DNA of 64,000 nt from Pseudomonas serboccidentalis (lineage in GTDB: Bacteria > Pseudomonadota > Gammaproteobacteria > Pseudomonadales > Pseudomonadaceae): contig NZ_CP101655.1 in NCBI RefSeq assembly GCF_028830055.1, forward strand, positions 4,107,019 to 4,171,018. The letters are read 5' to 3'. Made by a program: the position numbers and the translations under genes. How positions within the stretch are numbered: position 1 is the first letter of the stretch; each line of letters opens with the position of its first letter. This document shows positions 1 to 9,820 of the stretch, piece after piece. A model generated the notes under the pieces. The model was not told the DNA's origin. It saw only the letters and a program-made list of their open reading frames with translations, and did no database searches.

Positions 1-681
1 GCCAACGCCGTCACCGGTGTTGATCAGGGCGTTGGTGGTGGAGGCGTAGATACGGCCTGCACCGCCAGTCGCCAGCACAGTGGCCTTGGCGCGGATGTAC
101 GAGGTTTCGCCGGTTTCGATGCAGATCGCGATCACACCGACGAACTCGCCTTCCTGGTTCTTCACCAGGTCGACAGCGTAGTACTCGTTCAGGAACGTGG
201 TACCGGCTTTCAGGTTGCCCTGATAAAGGGTGTGCAGCAGAGCGTGACCGGTACGGTCGGACGCTGCGCAGGTACGTGCAGCCTGACCGCCCTTGCCGTA
301 GTCCTTGGACTGGCCACCGAACGGACGCTGGTAGATACGGCCTTGCTCGGTACGCGAGAACGGCAGACCCATATGGTCCAGCTCGAAAACGGCAGCCGGG
401 CCTTCCTGACACATGTATTCGATAGCGTCCTGGTCACCGATGTAGTCGGAACCCTTGACGGTATCGTACATGTGCCAGCGCCAGTCATCGTTCGGGTCGG
501 CGGACGCGATCGCGCAGGTGATGCCGCCCTGGGCGGATACAGTGTGCGAACGGGTCGGGAAAACCTTGGTGATCACGGCAGTCTTGTGACCGCCCTGTGC
601 CAGCTGCAGCGCAGCGCGCATGCCGGCACCGCCACCACCAATAATGATGGCGTCGAAAGAAATCGTTGGAATGTTAGCCAT
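1..681 (-). CDS. sdhA: Succinate dehydrogenase flavoprotein subunit, partial (N-terminal 227 residues)
   Basis: Flavoprotein of respiratory complex II, oxidising succinate to fumarate on the cytoplasmic face of the inner membrane. The visible N-terminus has the dinucleotide-binding glycine motif GGGGAG (about residues 15-20) and the RSHTV segment whose histidine (H46) carries covalent FAD in this family. Identity is clear from the continuous SdhA-like reading through to the window edge, where the 3' part is cut off. The ATG lies 3 bases after the sdhD stop, so it is the third gene of sdhCDA(B). sdhB would be expected just outside the window. No frame disruption is seen in the visible part. 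Confidence 0.97.
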   Translation of the reverse strand, partial: MANIPTISFDAIIIGGGGAGMRAALQLAQGGHKTAVITKVFPTRSHTVSAQGGITCAIASADPNDDWRWHMYDTVKGSDYIGDQDAIEYMCQEGPAAVFELDHMGLPFSRTEQGRIYQRPFGGQSKDYGKGGQAARTCAASDRTGHALLHTLYQGNLKAGTTFLNEYYAVDLVKNQEGEFVGVIAICIETGETSYIRAKATVLATGGAGRIYASTTNALINTGDGVG

Positions 682-684
682 GAC

Positions 685-1053
685 TCAGATACCCCAGAGA
701 ATCTGCACACCCCAGACGAAGTAAGCGAACATCGCAACGCCGCATACTGCCTGGAAAAGGAAACGTATAGCCGTCGCAGACTTGCCGAACGCCATTGGCG
801 TCAGGTAGTCAGTCGCGATGGTCCACATGCCGACCCAGGCGTGAGCGCCGAGGGCAACAAGGGCCAGGAGGCTGAAAATACGCATCCCGTTGTGGGCGAA
901 CAGTTCATGCCACTGGGCATACTCGAGGCCTGGGTGGGCCACGACGTATCCGATCAGAAAGATGAAGTAAGCCGCGAGAACGACCGCCGACACACGTTGC
1001 GCCATCCAGTCATAGAGGCCCGAACGCGAGAGGTTCGTGACGTTAGTTACCAT
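685..1053 (-). CDS. sdhD: Succinate dehydrogenase membrane anchor subunit
   Basis: Small hydrophobic anchor (122 aa) that with SdhC binds heme b and ubiquinone and holds SdhAB on the membrane. Three transmembrane stretches are visible. The WMAQRVSA segment near residue 16 and the H-A-W-V-G-M-W-T-I-A-T-D-Y segment are typical of proteobacterial SdhD, the latter with an Asp-Tyr pair near the quinone site. The ATG at 1053 was preferred to a TTG two codons upstream because family members begin MVTNVT. The start overlaps the end of sdhC by 7 bases, so the two are probably translationally coupled. Confidence 0.95.
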   Translation of the reverse strand: MVTNVTNLSRSGLYDWMAQRVSAVVLAAYFIFLIGYVVAHPGLEYAQWHELFAHNGMRIFSLLALVALGAHAWVGMWTIATDYLTPMAFGKSATAIRFLFQAVCGVAMFAYFVWGVQILWGI

Positions 1054-1421
1054 ATCCAAACTCCTGCCAGAACGATTACCACCACGGAAACGGCGATAAC
1101 GATTTTCGAGCCCAGCTTGCCGCCTTCCAGCGTCTCACCGATGCCCATGTCCATGATCAAATGGCGCACACCGGCAACCAGGTGATACAGCAGAGCGGAC
1201 AGGATGCCCCAAATCACTAGCTTGGCTAGCGGACTGGTCAGACACGCTTTCACCTGACCGAAGCCTTCCTCGGAGCTCAGCGACTTGTCCAATGCGTAAA
1301 GCATGATGGCAAGGCACACAAAGAGGATGACACCGGAGATTCGGTGAAGAATGGACGTGTAAGCAGTGACTGGGAGTTTGATGGTCCTTAGGTCTAGGTT
1401 TACAGGTCGTTGGCTTTTCAC
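1047..1421 (-). CDS. sdhC: Succinate dehydrogenase cytochrome b556 subunit
   Basis: Cytochrome b subunit of complex II (124 aa from a GTG start). It has the family hallmarks RPVNLDL near the N-terminus, the SILHRISG motif (quinone/heme region) and the H-L-V-A-G-V-R-H-L segment with the heme-ligand histidine, plus three transmembrane helices. The start is uncertain: GTG at 1421 gives the usual N-terminus, but a TTG 33 bases upstream would also be open. No strong ribosome binding site precedes either. First gene of the sdhCDA operon, divergent from gltA, with a well-formed promoter about 140 bases upstream. Confidence 0.93.
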   Translation of the reverse strand: MKSQRPVNLDLRTIKLPVTAYTSILHRISGVILFVCLAIMLYALDKSLSSEEGFGQVKACLTSPLAKLVIWGILSALLYHLVAGVRHLIMDMGIGETLEGGKLGSKIVIAVSVVVIVLAGVWIW

Positions 1422-1556
1422 GGCTTTTTTTTCACACTGAAGAGCCCCTAACAATCAGGGCAAAGTTGTTGGGGAGTGCACTGGTCAGGTAACCACCACC
1501 CAGGGATGCGACCCCCAATGAAAGCAAGCCCAAAAGCCCTTGGCGGTCGGTGGCCG

Positions 1557-1585
1557 AGTATAGACAGTTAGGCTACTAATGACAA
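1557..1585 (-). promoter_or_regulatory. Sigma-70-type promoter for sdhCDA
   Basis: Read on the minus strand, TTGTCA and TATACT are separated by 17 bases, close to the consensus. It points toward sdhC and leaves a leader of about 130 bases. No terminator separates it from sdhC. Inferred from sequence only. Confidence 0.6.
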
Positions 1586-1699
1586 CGCAATCACCTACCC
1601 CAAATAGCTGATTGCACAAGTCGTATAAAAGGCGTAAATGGCAGTCAATTTCGAGGAAAAAGTGCGCTTAAAGCCTTCTGGAGCAAGACTTTAGGCAAA

Positions 1700-1727
1700 T
1701 TGACATTCGAATTTATCTCACTATAGT
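1700..1727 (+). promoter_or_regulatory. Sigma-70-type promoter for gltA
   Basis: A perfect -35 TTGACA and a -10 TATAGT lie 16 bases apart, 58 bases before the gltA ATG. A strong AGGAGG ribosome binding site sits just before the ATG. The 1422-1784 stretch between sdhC and gltA otherwise holds only this and the opposing sdh promoter; I see no gene in it. Confidence 0.7.
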
Positions 1728-1784
1728 GGTGCGGGCCCTGCGTGGGGGGTCTGTCTGATGGTTCAAGCATAAATAGGAGGCCAC

Positions 1785-3074
1785 ATGGCTGACAAAAAAG
1801 CGCAGTTGATCATCGAGGGCGCAGCCCCCGTCGAGCTGCCCATTTTAACCGGCACCGTTGGTCCCGATGTAATTGATGTTCGGGGCCTGACGGCCACGGG
1901 CCGCTTCACTTTCGACCCGGGTTTCATGTCGACCGCCTCGTGCGAATCGAAGATCACCTATATCGACGGCGACAACGGCATTCTGTTGCACCGCGGCTAC
2001 CCGATCGAACAGCTGGCTGAAAAGTCGGACTACCTGGAAACCTGCTACCTGCTGCTCAACGGCGAACTGCCGACCGCAGAACAGAAGGCCCAGTTCGTCA
2101 GCACCGTGAAAAACCACACCATGGTTCACGAGCAGCTGAAAACCTTCTTCAACGGCTTCCGTCGCGACGCCCACCCGATGGCCGTCATGTGCGGCGTAGT
2201 CGGCGCCCTCTCGGCCTTCTACCACGACTCCCTGGACATCAATAACCCGCAGCATCGCGAAATCTCCGCGATCCGTCTGGTTGCCAAGATGCCGACCCTG
2301 GCAGCGATGGTTTACAAGTACTCCATGGGCCAACCCATGATGTACCCGCGCAACGACCTGACGTACGCGGAAAACTTCCTGCACATGATGTTCAACACCC
2401 CGTGCGAGATCAAACCGATCAGCCCGGTACTCGCCAAGGCCATGGACCGGATCTTCATCCTCCACGCCGACCACGAGCAGAACGCATCGACGTCCACCGT
2501 GCGTCTGGCAGGCTCCTCGGGTGCCAACCCGTTCGCCTGTATCGCCGCCGGGATCGCCGCACTGTGGGGCCCTGCCCACGGTGGTGCGAACGAAGCCGTA
2601 TTGACCATGCTCGACGAGATTGGCGATGTGTCCAACATCGACAAGTTCATCGCCAAGGCCAAGGACAAGAACGATCCGTTCAAGTTGATGGGCTTCGGTC
2701 ACCGCGTTTACAAGAACCGCGACCCTCGCGCGACTGTAATGAAGCAGACCTGCGACGAAGTATTGAAAGAACTGGGCATCAACAACGATCCGCAACTCGA
2801 ACTGGCCATGCGCCTGGAAGAGATCGCGCTGACCGACCCGTACTTCATCGAACGCTCGCTGTACCCGAACGTCGACTTCTACTCGGGGATCATCCTCAAG
2901 GCGATCGGCATTCCAACCAGCATGTTCACCGTGATCTTCGCCCTGGCACGTACTGTCGGCTGGATCTCCCACTGGAAAGAAATGCTCTCCAGCCCGTACA
3001 AGATCGGCCGTCCGCGCCAGCTGTACACCGGCTACGAGTCGCGTGACATTACCAAGCTGGAAGACCGCAAATAA
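1785..3074 (+). CDS. gltA: Citrate synthase (type II, hexameric)
   Basis: Condenses oxaloacetate and acetyl-CoA to citrate, the entry step of the TCA cycle. The 429 aa length is that of the allosteric Gram-negative type II enzyme. Catalytic motifs are present: [10 protein letters not shown] (catalytic His), FGHRVYKN (second His) and the C-terminal VDFYSG (catalytic Asp). The start is unambiguous, with AGGAGG seven bases before ATG. It is monocistronic: it has its own promoter, is followed by a hairpin terminator, and the next gene is more than 1 kb away on the other strand. Divergence from sdhCDA is conserved in Pseudomonas. Confidence 0.98.
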   Translation: MADKKAQLIIEGAAPVELPILTGTVGPDVIDVRGLTATGRFTFDPGFMSTASCESKITYIDGDNGILLHRGYPIEQLAEKSDYLETCYLLLNGELPTAEQKAQFVSTVKNHTMVHEQLKTFFNGFRRDAHPMAVMCGVVGALSAFYHDSLDINNPQHREISAIRLVAKMPTLAAMVYKYSMGQPMMYPRNDLTYAENFLHMMFNTPCEIKPISPVLAKAMDRIFILHADHEQNASTSTVRLAGSSGANPFACIAAGIAALWGPAHGGANEAVLTMLDEIGDVSNIDKFIAKAKDKNDPFKLMGFGHRVYKNRDPRATVMKQTCDEVLKELGINNDPQLELAMRLEEIALTDPYFIERSLYPNVDFYSGIILKAIGIPTSMFTVIFALARTVGWISHWKEMLSSPYKIGRPRQLYTGYESRDITKLEDRK

Positions 3075-3110
3075 GACTTGTCTTGCGATAACGTCTTGAA
3101 GTTGTACCGG

Positions 3111-3142
3111 GAACGGCCTCTATTTATATAGGGGCCGTTTTT
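3111..3142 (+). terminator. Rho-independent terminator of gltA
   Basis: Stem AACGGCCTC / GGGGCCGTT with a ten-base AT-rich loop, followed by a T run, 37 bases after the gltA stop. Confidence 0.85.
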
Positions 3143-3187
3143 GTTTGTGTGTCGCAGCGGCCTGAGGGCCGACTGGGGTTTTGCGGT

Positions 3188-3440
3188 TTTGGGTGTATAT
3201 CCGTTGCTGCGGTAACGGCCTCCTATGGTTTCGCTCTTACAGCGACTCACTTTTCCAGGCGCCGAAAAGTAAGCAAAAGGCTTTGCCCCGGCGTACGGCC
3301 CGCTCGCTGGGGCTCGGGGTTCCCTCGCTACGGTGTCCATCAGGGGGCATCGCCTACGGTTTGCTTCGCTGCACCTCCTCTCGATGTATGCGGCTTCGCC
3401 GCACGGCGCTGCGCGCCTCCCCCCTGATGAACACCTTCGC
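3188..3440 (+). repeat. Left arm of a long imperfect inverted repeat
   Basis: Shares ordered blocks with the reverse complement of 3745-4005: TATCCGTTGCTGCGGTAACG, GCGACTCACTTTT, AAAGTAAGCAAAA, CGGCCCGCTCGCT followed by GGGCTCGGGGTTCC, CGCCTACGGTTTGCTTCGCT and GCACCTCCTCTCG. Block spacing is conserved, with small indels. It contains nested short palindromes such as GCGGCTTCGCCGC. It resembles the multi-copy intergenic repeat families of P. fluorescens; which family cannot be settled here. Confidence 0.8.
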
Positions 3441-3494
3441 TCGGCCTGCCGAAGGGGCAAAAGATCAAAGGCCACATCAAAAGCCACATCAAAA

Positions 3495-3568
<74 letters not shown>

Positions 3569-3744
3569 AAAAGATCGCAGCCTTCGGCAGCTCCTACAAT
3601 TGAACCCGGTACCCCCATCAGAAATTGCTCGTCCGACGAGCCGCCATCGCTGGCAAGCCGCTCCCCCAGTGACCGCTCGCCCCCTTAAGGCCGAGTGTCA
3701 GCTCGCCTGCTCTTGATCTTGATCCACGGGCGACGTCGGAAGGC

Positions 3745-4005
3745 TGAGCGGAGGGATTGATCCGGGGGTGGGAGCGCAGCGACCGTTTGGCGAAGCCAAA
3801 CACAGCGAGAGGAGGTGCAGCGAAGCAAACCGTAGGCGCTGCCCCCCGGATCGATCCCGGAGCGAAGGAACCCCGAGCCCTAGCGAGCGGGCCGAACGTA
3901 GGAGCAAGCGTTTTTTTGCTTACTTTTTTTAGGCGTTTGTAAAAAAAGTGAGTCGCCGTAAGGGCGAAACCCTAAGCCGCCGTTACCGCAGCAACGGATA
4001 TGTAC
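3745..4005 (-). repeat. Right arm of the long inverted repeat
   Basis: Reverse-complement partner of 3188-3440, with the same block order. The small palindrome here is GTTTGGCTTCGCCAAAC, where the other arm has a GCGGC version: the stem is kept although its bases differ, which suggests that structure is what matters. Confidence 0.8.
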
Positions 4006-4046
4006 ACGACCCGCACAAAAAGCACAGCCTGCCCGATAACCGCCCA

Positions 4047-4081
4047 CAAAAAAATGCCCCGATCTCTCAACCGGGGCATTC
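4047..4081 (-). terminator. Rho-independent terminator of the DUF485-actP operon
   Basis: Read on the minus strand: ATGCCCCGG, a short loop, CGGGGCAT, then seven T. It lies about 30 bases downstream of the actP stop. Confidence 0.9.
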
Positions 4082-4110
4082 AGTACAACGCTTACACAAT
4101 CATCAAGCAA

Positions 4111-5769
4111 TCAGTGAGACACAGCCCCACTCGCCCCCAACCCAGTCTGCGAACGCACAAACTGCGGGAAGAACAGCGCCCGCTCGTTATCAGCAGCCGC
4201 TGACTTGTCGGTGATCGAGAAGAACCAGATCCCGATAAAGGCAATGATCATCGAAAACAGCGCCGGGTACTCATACGGGAAGATCGCCTTCTCGTGATGC
4301 AGGATCTGCACCCAGATGGTCGGACCAAGGACCATCAGCCCCACCGCACTCACCAGCCCTAGCCAGCCGCCCACCATCGCACCGCGGGTGGTCAGCTTCT
4401 TCCAGTACATCGAAAGCAGCAGGACCGGGAAGTTGCAGCTCGCCGCGATGGAGAACGCCAGACCGACCATGAACGCGATGTTCTGGCTTTCGAACAGGAT
4501 GCCCAGGCCGATGGCCAGCACGGCCAGTGCGATGGTGGTGATCTTCGACACGCGAATCTCATCCTTGTCGTTGGCCTTGCCCTTCTTGATCACGCTGGCA
4601 TACAGGTCATGGGACACCGCCGAAGCACCGGCCAGGGTCAGACCCGCCACAACCGCCAGAATGGTCGCGAACGCTACCGCCGAGATGAAGCCCAGGAAAA
4701 TACTGCCGCCCACCGCATTGGCCAGGTGCACCGCCGCCATGTTGTTGCCGCCGAGCAGAGCGCCCGCGGCATCCTTGAAGGCCGGGTTGGTGCTGACCAG
4801 CAGGATCGCACCGAAGCCGATGATGAAGGTCAGGATGTAGAAGTAGCCGATGAAGCCGGTTGCGTACAGCACGCTCTTGCGCGCTTCCTTGGCGTCACTC
4901 ACGGTGAAGAAGCGCATCAGGATGTGCGGCAGACCGGCGGTACCGAACATCAGCGCCAGGCCTAAGGAGAACGCCGAAATCGGGTCTTTCACCAGACCGC
5001 CCGGGCTCATGATCGCCTCACCTTTGGGGTGAACCTTGATCGCCTCGGAGAACAGCATGTTGAAGTCGAAGTTGACGTGCTTCATCACCATCAGCGCCAT
5101 GAACGAGGCACCGGACAGCAACAGCACTGCCTTGATGATCTGCACCCAGGTGGTCGCCAGCATGCCGCCGAACAGCACATACATGCACATCAGGATACCG
5201 ACCAGAATCACCGCCACATAGTAGTCGAGGCCGAACAGCAGCTGGATCAGCTTGCCGGCACCGACCATTTGCGCGATCAGGTAGAACGCCACCACCACCA
5301 GCGAACCGCAGGCAGACAGGGTGCGGATCTGCGTTTGCCCGAGGCGGTAGGACGCCACGTCGGCGAAGGTGTATTTGCCCAGGTTACGCAGGCGCTCGGC
5401 GATCAGGAACAGAATGATCGGCCAGCCCACCAGGAAGCCGATCGAGTAGATCAGGCCATCGTAGCCGGAGGTGAACACCAACGCGGAAATCCCCAGAAAG
5501 GACGCCGCCGACATGTAATCACCGGCAATCGCCAGACCGTTCTGGAAACCGGTGATCTTGCCGCCCGCTGCATAGTAGTCGGCAGCCGACTTGTTGCGTT
5601 TGGACGCCCAGTAGGTGATGCACAGGGTCGCCCCGACGAACACCACAAACATGGCGATCGCAGAAACGTTGAGGGGTTGTTTGTGGACTTCGCCGGTCAA
5701 GGCGTCAGCGGCCCAGACGGCTGGAGCGAACGCTGCGATGCTCAAAAGAGCCAGTAGACGCCGGATCAT
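4111..5769 (-). CDS. actP: Cation/acetate symporter ActP
   Basis: Sodium:solute symporter family permease (552 aa) that takes up acetate and related short carboxylates. A cleavable signal peptide ([20 protein letters not shown]) precedes about 13 transmembrane helices, as in E. coli ActP. Family landmarks include [21 protein letters not shown] and [15 protein letters not shown]. The start overlaps the end of the DUF485 gene by four bases (ATGA), indicating translational coupling. The usual partner acs is not in the window. Followed by a strong terminator. Confidence 0.95.
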   Translation of the reverse strand: MIRRLLALLSIAAFAPAVWAADALTGEVHKQPLNVSAIAMFVVFVGATLCITYWASKRNKSAADYYAAGGKITGFQNGLAIAGDYMSAASFLGISALVFTSGYDGLIYSIGFLVGWPIILFLIAERLRNLGKYTFADVASYRLGQTQIRTLSACGSLVVVAFYLIAQMVGAGKLIQLLFGLDYYVAVILVGILMCMYVLFGGMLATTWVQIIKAVLLLSGASFMALMVMKHVNFDFNMLFSEAIKVHPKGEAIMSPGGLVKDPISAFSLGLALMFGTAGLPHILMRFFTVSDAKEARKSVLYATGFIGYFYILTFIIGFGAILLVSTNPAFKDAAGALLGGNNMAAVHLANAVGGSIFLGFISAVAFATILAVVAGLTLAGASAVSHDLYASVIKKGKANDKDEIRVSKITTIALAVLAIGLGILFESQNIAFMVGLAFSIAASCNFPVLLLSMYWKKLTTRGAMVGGWLGLVSAVGLMVLGPTIWVQILHHEKAIFPYEYPALFSMIIAFIGIWFFSITDKSAAADNERALFFPQFVRSQTGLGASGAVSH

Positions 5770-6077
5770 TGCTGAGCCTCCTTGAGAATCGCATTGTTCA
5801 GGTCGTCAAACTCGCCGTTTGCGCGCCGTACGTAGATAGCGGTCAGGACGAAGGCCGAGACAATCAATCCGACACCAATCGGAATGCCCCAGGTAATCGA
5901 AGACCCGGGACTGAGTTTTGCCCCGAGCACTTGCGGCCCGTAGGCGATCAGCAGGATGAATCCGGAGTACAGCCCGAGCATGATCGCCGAGAGTATCCAG
6001 GCGAACTTTTCTCTTTTTCTCACCAGCTCCTTGAAGCGCGGGCTGTTTTGAATCGAGAGGTAAATGCTGTCGTTCAT
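5766..6077 (-). CDS. yjcH: DUF485 inner-membrane protein (YjcH-like)
   Basis: A 103 aa protein with two transmembrane helices and the DUF485 pattern: [16 protein letters not shown] at residues 12-27, then a first helix, GIPIGVGL and a second helix ending [15 protein letters not shown] (here [11 protein letters not shown]). It is encoded directly before, and overlapping, an acetate permease in many proteobacteria (E. coli acs-yjcH-actP). Its biochemical role is not established; a helper or small subunit of ActP is the usual inference. A GAGGA ribosome binding site precedes the ATG. Confidence 0.9.
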   Translation of the reverse strand: MNDSIYLSIQNSPRFKELVRKREKFAWILSAIMLGLYSGFILLIAYGPQVLGAKLSPGSSITWGIPIGVGLIVSAFVLTAIYVRRANGEFDDLNNAILKEAQQ

Positions 6078-6383
6078 TGTTTTTATCCTCGCAGCACAGA
6101 TTATTGTTGGAACGTATCCACTGTATGCGGCTGCGGAACGGCTTCCAGACGACCTTAGTATTAGAACGACATGACATTTTCGCCAATTTTTGGACTGTAA
6201 ATAGCCGAAAGAAGTGGAAAGAGGCGCTGAAACAGCCGCAAACCCTGTCGGTGAGGGGTGGCCGGAAACAAATGTAGGAGTGAGCCTGCTCGCGATTGCG
6301 TCAAATCAGTCGACATCTCTGTCACCGAAAGACCGCTATCGCGAGCAGGCTCACTCCTACAGGGGGTACTGCGTTACGTGTGG
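6078..6383. other. Intergenic region upstream of yjcH-actP
   Basis: About 190 bases of non-repetitive leader/promoter sequence for yjcH-actP, in which I could not assign a convincing promoter, then a paired REP element (6273-6361) lying just beyond the 3' end of the betaine-binding protein gene. No coding sequence is supported. Confidence 0.6.
6273..6361. repeat. REPIN-type inverted pair (GAGTGAGCCTGCTCGCGA class)
   Basis: Two 24-base inverted REP sequences flank about 40 bases. Same class as the pairs at 11975, 13747 and 14386. Confidence 0.9.
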
Positions 6384-7235
6384 TTATTTAGTCCAGTCAG
6401 CCACGCGATCCGGGTGCTTGGCGACCCAATCCTTGGCCGCCGCTTCAGGTTTGGCGCCGTCCTGAATCGCCAGCATGACTTCGCCGATCTCGTCTTTCGA
6501 CGCCCACTGGAAGTTTTTCAGGAACTTGGCGACTTCCGGAGCCTTGGTCTCCAGCGCTTTGCTGCCGATGCTGTTCACGGTTTCAGCCGCGCCGTACACG
6601 CCTTTCGGGTCGTCGAGGAAACGCAGTTTCCACTTGGCGAACATCCAGTGCGGCACCCAACCGGTGACGGCAATCGATTCGTTCTTCTTCTCGGCACGGG
6701 TCAGCTCGGCAATCATGCCGGCGCCGGAACTGGCCTTGAGGGTGTATTTGTCGAGACCGTAATCCTTGATCGCCTGATCGGTCTTGAGCATCACGCCTGA
6801 ACCGGCATCGATGCCGACGATACGGTTTTTGAAGCTGTCGTCGGTTTTCAGGTCTTCGATCGATTTCGCTTTGACGTACTCCGGCACGATCAGGCCGATT
6901 TTTGCATCCTTGAAGTTCGGGCCGTAATCGACGACCAGATCCTTGTTCTTCGTCCAGTATTCGCCGTGGGTGACCGGCAGCCAGGCCGAGAGCATGGCGT
7001 CGAGTTTGCCGGTGGCCACGCCCTGCCACATGATCCCGGTAGCGACGGCTTGCAGTTTCACATCGTAGCCGAGTTTCTGCTTGATCACTTCGGCCGCCAC
7101 GTGGGTGGTCGCGACGCTGTCGGACCAGCCGTCAACGTAACCGATGTTCAGGGTCTGTTTTTCAGCGCTGGCGAATGTGGAGCTCATCGCAAGCACCAGA
7201 GCGGCACCTGCGCCTAAAAGTCGTCGCATCTTCAT
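6384..7235 (-). CDS. Glycine betaine/proline-type ABC transporter substrate-binding protein (OpuAC family)
   Basis: Periplasmic binding protein (283 aa) for a quaternary-amine ABC importer. A Sec signal peptide ending near ASA-E is followed by an OpuAC-type domain: NIGYVDGWSDSVATTHVAAE at the mature N-terminus, then the MLSAWLPVTHG, GIDAGSG and VTGWVPHWMF segments, whose tryptophans resemble the aromatic cage of betaine/choline binders. The ATG at 7235 was chosen because GGGGAAG precedes it and the signal peptide begins there; longer frames lack both. No permease or ATPase gene is adjacent, so it is an orphan binding protein. The ligand (betaine, choline, carnitine or other) cannot be read from sequence alone. 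Confidence 0.88.
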   Translation of the reverse strand: MKMRRLLGAGAALVLAMSSTFASAEKQTLNIGYVDGWSDSVATTHVAAEVIKQKLGYDVKLQAVATGIMWQGVATGKLDAMLSAWLPVTHGEYWTKNKDLVVDYGPNFKDAKIGLIVPEYVKAKSIEDLKTDDSFKNRIVGIDAGSGVMLKTDQAIKDYGLDKYTLKASSGAGMIAELTRAEKKNESIAVTGWVPHWMFAKWKLRFLDDPKGVYGAAETVNSIGSKALETKAPEVAKFLKNFQWASKDEIGEVMLAIQDGAKPEAAAKDWVAKHPDRVADWTK

Positions 7236-7577
7236 CGTTACTTCCCCGAAATGCTGCGCCCGACGGATGCCGGGCATCGTCAACGTATTGTTATGGTGCA
7301 CAGCGCCCCCATCACGCCTGACCGCAAACTCGTCCGAACATCAGTCGTCTTTTCTATAAGGGTACTGACGCTTTCGATCATCGGCCTGACGCCAAACGCG
7401 ACCTGCTCTGGCAACGACCTCAAGACAACGAGAAACGACATCAGAAAGCCATTAATCGCTTCTGAATAATTGGCGCCAGACAATCCGCCCGAACTTTGCA
7501 TGGGCAAATCATGCAGGCCACCAACCCGCGGATAAATGCAGGTAACATGCGTCGCTTTGCAGCCACTCGGCCTGACC
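7236..7577. other. Divergent intergenic region
   Basis: This 342-base stretch separates the divergent binding-protein and GH17 genes and should hold both promoters. I found no clear -35/-10 pair, repeat or small gene that I would defend. Confidence 0.5.
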
Positions 7578-9131
7578 ATGTCCGCGACTTCCCGCTTCCC
7601 GTTTATTCCCTATCTTTTCGCCTGCCTGCTCGGCCTGTTTGCCCTTGGCGGCTTCTGGTACGGCCTCGGCAAACCGGTGATCCTGCCGGACGCCGCAACC
7701 CCGACGCACAAGTTGCAATGTGCCTCCTATACGCCGTTCGACAAGGATCAATCGCCGTTCGACGTGCCGTTCAAGCTGCGCCCGGAGCGCATGGACGCCG
7801 ACCTTGCCCTGCTGGCGACGCGCTTCGAGTGCATCCGCACCTACTCGATGACCGGCCTCGAAGCCCTGCCCGAGCTGGCGCGCAAGCACGGCTTGAAGTT
7901 GATGATCGGCGCCTGGGTCAACAGCAACCCGGTGGACACCGAGAAGGAGGTCGACCTGCTGATCGCCTCGGCCAACGCCAACCCGGACGTGGTCAGCGCG
8001 GTGATCGTCGGCAACGAAGCCTTGCTGCGCAAGGAAGTCACCGGCGCGCAACTGGCCAGACTGATCAATAAGGTCAAAAGCCAGGTCAAGCAACCGGTCA
8101 CTTATGCCGATGTCTGGGAGTTCTGGCTCAAGCACCCGGAAGTCGCACCGGCAGTGGATTTCCTGACCATTCACCTGCTGCCGTACTGGGAAGACGATCC
8201 CTCGAACATCGACATCGCCCTGCAACATGTGGCGGATGTGCGTCAGGTGTTCGGCAACAAGTTCGCGCCCAAGGACGTGATGATCGGCGAAACCGGCTGG
8301 CCCAGCGAAGGCCGCCAGCGCGAGACCGCCCTGCCGAGCCGGGTCAACGAAGCCAAGTTCATTCGTGGTTTTGTCGCGATGGCCGAGAAGGAAGGCTGGC
8401 ATTACAACCTGATCGAAGCGTTCGACCAGCCATGGAAACGCGGCAGCGAGGGTGCGGTCGGTGGCTACTGGGGCCTGTTCGACGCAGATCGTCAGGACAA
8501 GGGCGTGCTCGCCGGGCCGGTGACCAACGTGCCGTACTGGAAAGAATGGCTGGGCGTCGGCGGGCTGATTTTCCTCGGTACGCTGCTGCTCGGCGGCCGG
8601 GTGCGCACCACGCAATCAGCATTGATCCTGCCGCTGCTGGGCGCGGTGGCCGCCTGTTCGATCGGCGCCTGGGGCGATCTGGCGCGGGTAACCACGCGGT
8701 TTGCCAGCGAATGGCTGTGGGTCGGCTTGCTGACCGTGTTGAATCTGTGGGTGCTGGCGCATGCCGCACTGACCTTGAGCGCGCGCCAGGGTTGGCGTGA
8801 ACGTGCGTTCAATCTGCTGGAGCGCCGCGCCGGATGGCTGGTGGCCGTGGCCGGTTTTGCTGCAGCGGTGATGATGCTGGAGATGGTGTTCGACGCGCGT
8901 TATCGCAGCTTCGCCAGCATGGCGTTCATTCTGCCGGCGCTGGTGTACGTGTGCCGCCCGGTCAGCGTGCCGCGTCGGGAAATCGCCCTGCTGGCTTTCA
9001 TCATCGGCGCCGGCATTGCGCCGCAGCTGTTCGAGGAAGGGTTGCAGAACCCGCAGGCCTGGGGCTGGGCGCTGGTCAGCGGGCTGATGGTGGCGGCGTT
9101 GTGGCGCTGCCTGCGGGTTCGCGGTCGTTGA
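7578..9131 (+). CDS. Membrane-anchored GH17 family beta-glucan-active enzyme
   Basis: Glycoside hydrolase family 17 domain (about residues 45-305) joined to a C-terminal membrane domain of roughly seven helices. An N-terminal anchor helix (about residues 8-31) comes first. Both family catalytic glutamates are visible: VGNEALLR (about E147, acid/base) and GETGWPSEG (about E238, nucleophile). Bacterial GH17 proteins of this type include beta-1,3-glucan transglucosylases related to NdvB-linked periplasmic glucan metabolism, so glucan remodelling is the likely role rather than degradation. The ATG at 7578 gives the expected N-terminus; one 42 bases upstream is possible. Often auto-annotated as a beta-(1-6)-glucan synthase, which the sequence does not show. 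Confidence 0.82.
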   Translation: MSATSRFPFIPYLFACLLGLFALGGFWYGLGKPVILPDAATPTHKLQCASYTPFDKDQSPFDVPFKLRPERMDADLALLATRFECIRTYSMTGLEALPELARKHGLKLMIGAWVNSNPVDTEKEVDLLIASANANPDVVSAVIVGNEALLRKEVTGAQLARLINKVKSQVKQPVTYADVWEFWLKHPEVAPAVDFLTIHLLPYWEDDPSNIDIALQHVADVRQVFGNKFAPKDVMIGETGWPSEGRQRETALPSRVNEAKFIRGFVAMAEKEGWHYNLIEAFDQPWKRGSEGAVGGYWGLFDADRQDKGVLAGPVTNVPYWKEWLGVGGLIFLGTLLLGGRVRTTQSALILPLLGAVAACSIGAWGDLARVTTRFASEWLWVGLLTVLNLWVLAHAALTLSARQGWRERAFNLLERRAGWLVAVAGFAAAVMMLEMVFDARYRSFASMAFILPALVYVCRPVSVPRREIALLAFIIGAGIAPQLFEEGLQNPQAWGWALVSGLMVAALWRCLRVRGR

Positions 9132-9141
9132 TTAAACAGCA

Positions 9142-9225
9142 AGATCAAAAGATCGCAGCCTCCGGCAGCTCCTACAGGGTGTACACCGCCTCATGCAGGA
9201 GCTGCCGGAGGCTGCGATCTTTTTC
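9142..9225. repeat. Paired inverted repeat (AGGAGCTGCC class), between convergent genes
   Basis: Two inverted copies of the ~33-base GCAGGAGCTGCC...GCTGCGATCTTTT element. The T runs at both ends could let it act as a bidirectional terminator for the convergent GH17 gene and the small membrane-protein gene. Confidence 0.9.
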
Positions 9226-9227
9226 TA

Positions 9228-9596
9228 TCAGGCGCTTCGGGATTCTCTGACAAGGCGCAATCCGGCAATCACCACCGCAAACACCGCCAACGTGGTGTTG
9301 TACAACGCCAGCGCCGGCAGGCCGAACACCAGCGCCAGCACCGCCAGCCACCACCCTGCCCGCCCCGGCACCACAAAACCGAGCAGCGCCGCACCCAGCG
9401 CGGACCAGCCCAATACCTTGAAGTGAATCATCAGCCCCAGGTTCGAGCGCACCGAGCACTCCCAACGGCTCGCTTCATCGACGCAGATGCCGACCCACTG
9501 CCCGTCCTCCATGAAGCCATAACGCGCGCCATAACTGGCGGCCAGCCATAACGGCAGCAGAACGAGCAACAGGATCACGGGCAAGCGGCGGGACAT
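9228..9596 (-). CDS. Small membrane protein of unknown function
   Basis: I do not recognise the family. The 122 aa protein starts with an N-terminal hydrophobic helix (possible signal anchor, LPVILLLVLLPLWLAA). A polar, probably periplasmic, loop carries two cysteines about ten residues apart (GICVDEASRWECS) that could form a disulfide. Two or three further helices rich in Gly, Ala and Leu follow. It converges on the GH17 gene across a hairpin repeat, so they are not co-transcribed, although neighbourhood might reflect a shared envelope role. No operon partner. Confidence 0.7.
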   Translation of the reverse strand: MSRRLPVILLLVLLPLWLAASYGARYGFMEDGQWVGICVDEASRWECSVRSNLGLMIHFKVLGWSALGAALLGFVVPGRAGWWLAVLALVFGLPALALYNTTLAVFAVVIAGLRLVRESRSA

Positions 9597-9820
9597 GAAT
9601 CACTCCAATCTACGGAAATCGGCGGCCAGCTTAATCTGACTTGCACCGTTGGCAAGCACTAACAACTGTTAACTGGTCATCCGCGCCGTGCAAAGTGTAT
9701 CGTCCGCCTACTATTACTCCGAATTCTGCCTGTTTGATGCCGTCGCATGGCACTTTGGCGCAAACCCGGTGGTCATAGCCTGCGAACTTCATTCGGCACC
9801 TTTCTCTAAGGGATCCAGTC

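Noticed and set aside
1845..2972. Minus-strand open frame opposite gltA
   Set aside because: Antisense shadow of citrate synthase codons; no recognisable protein features.
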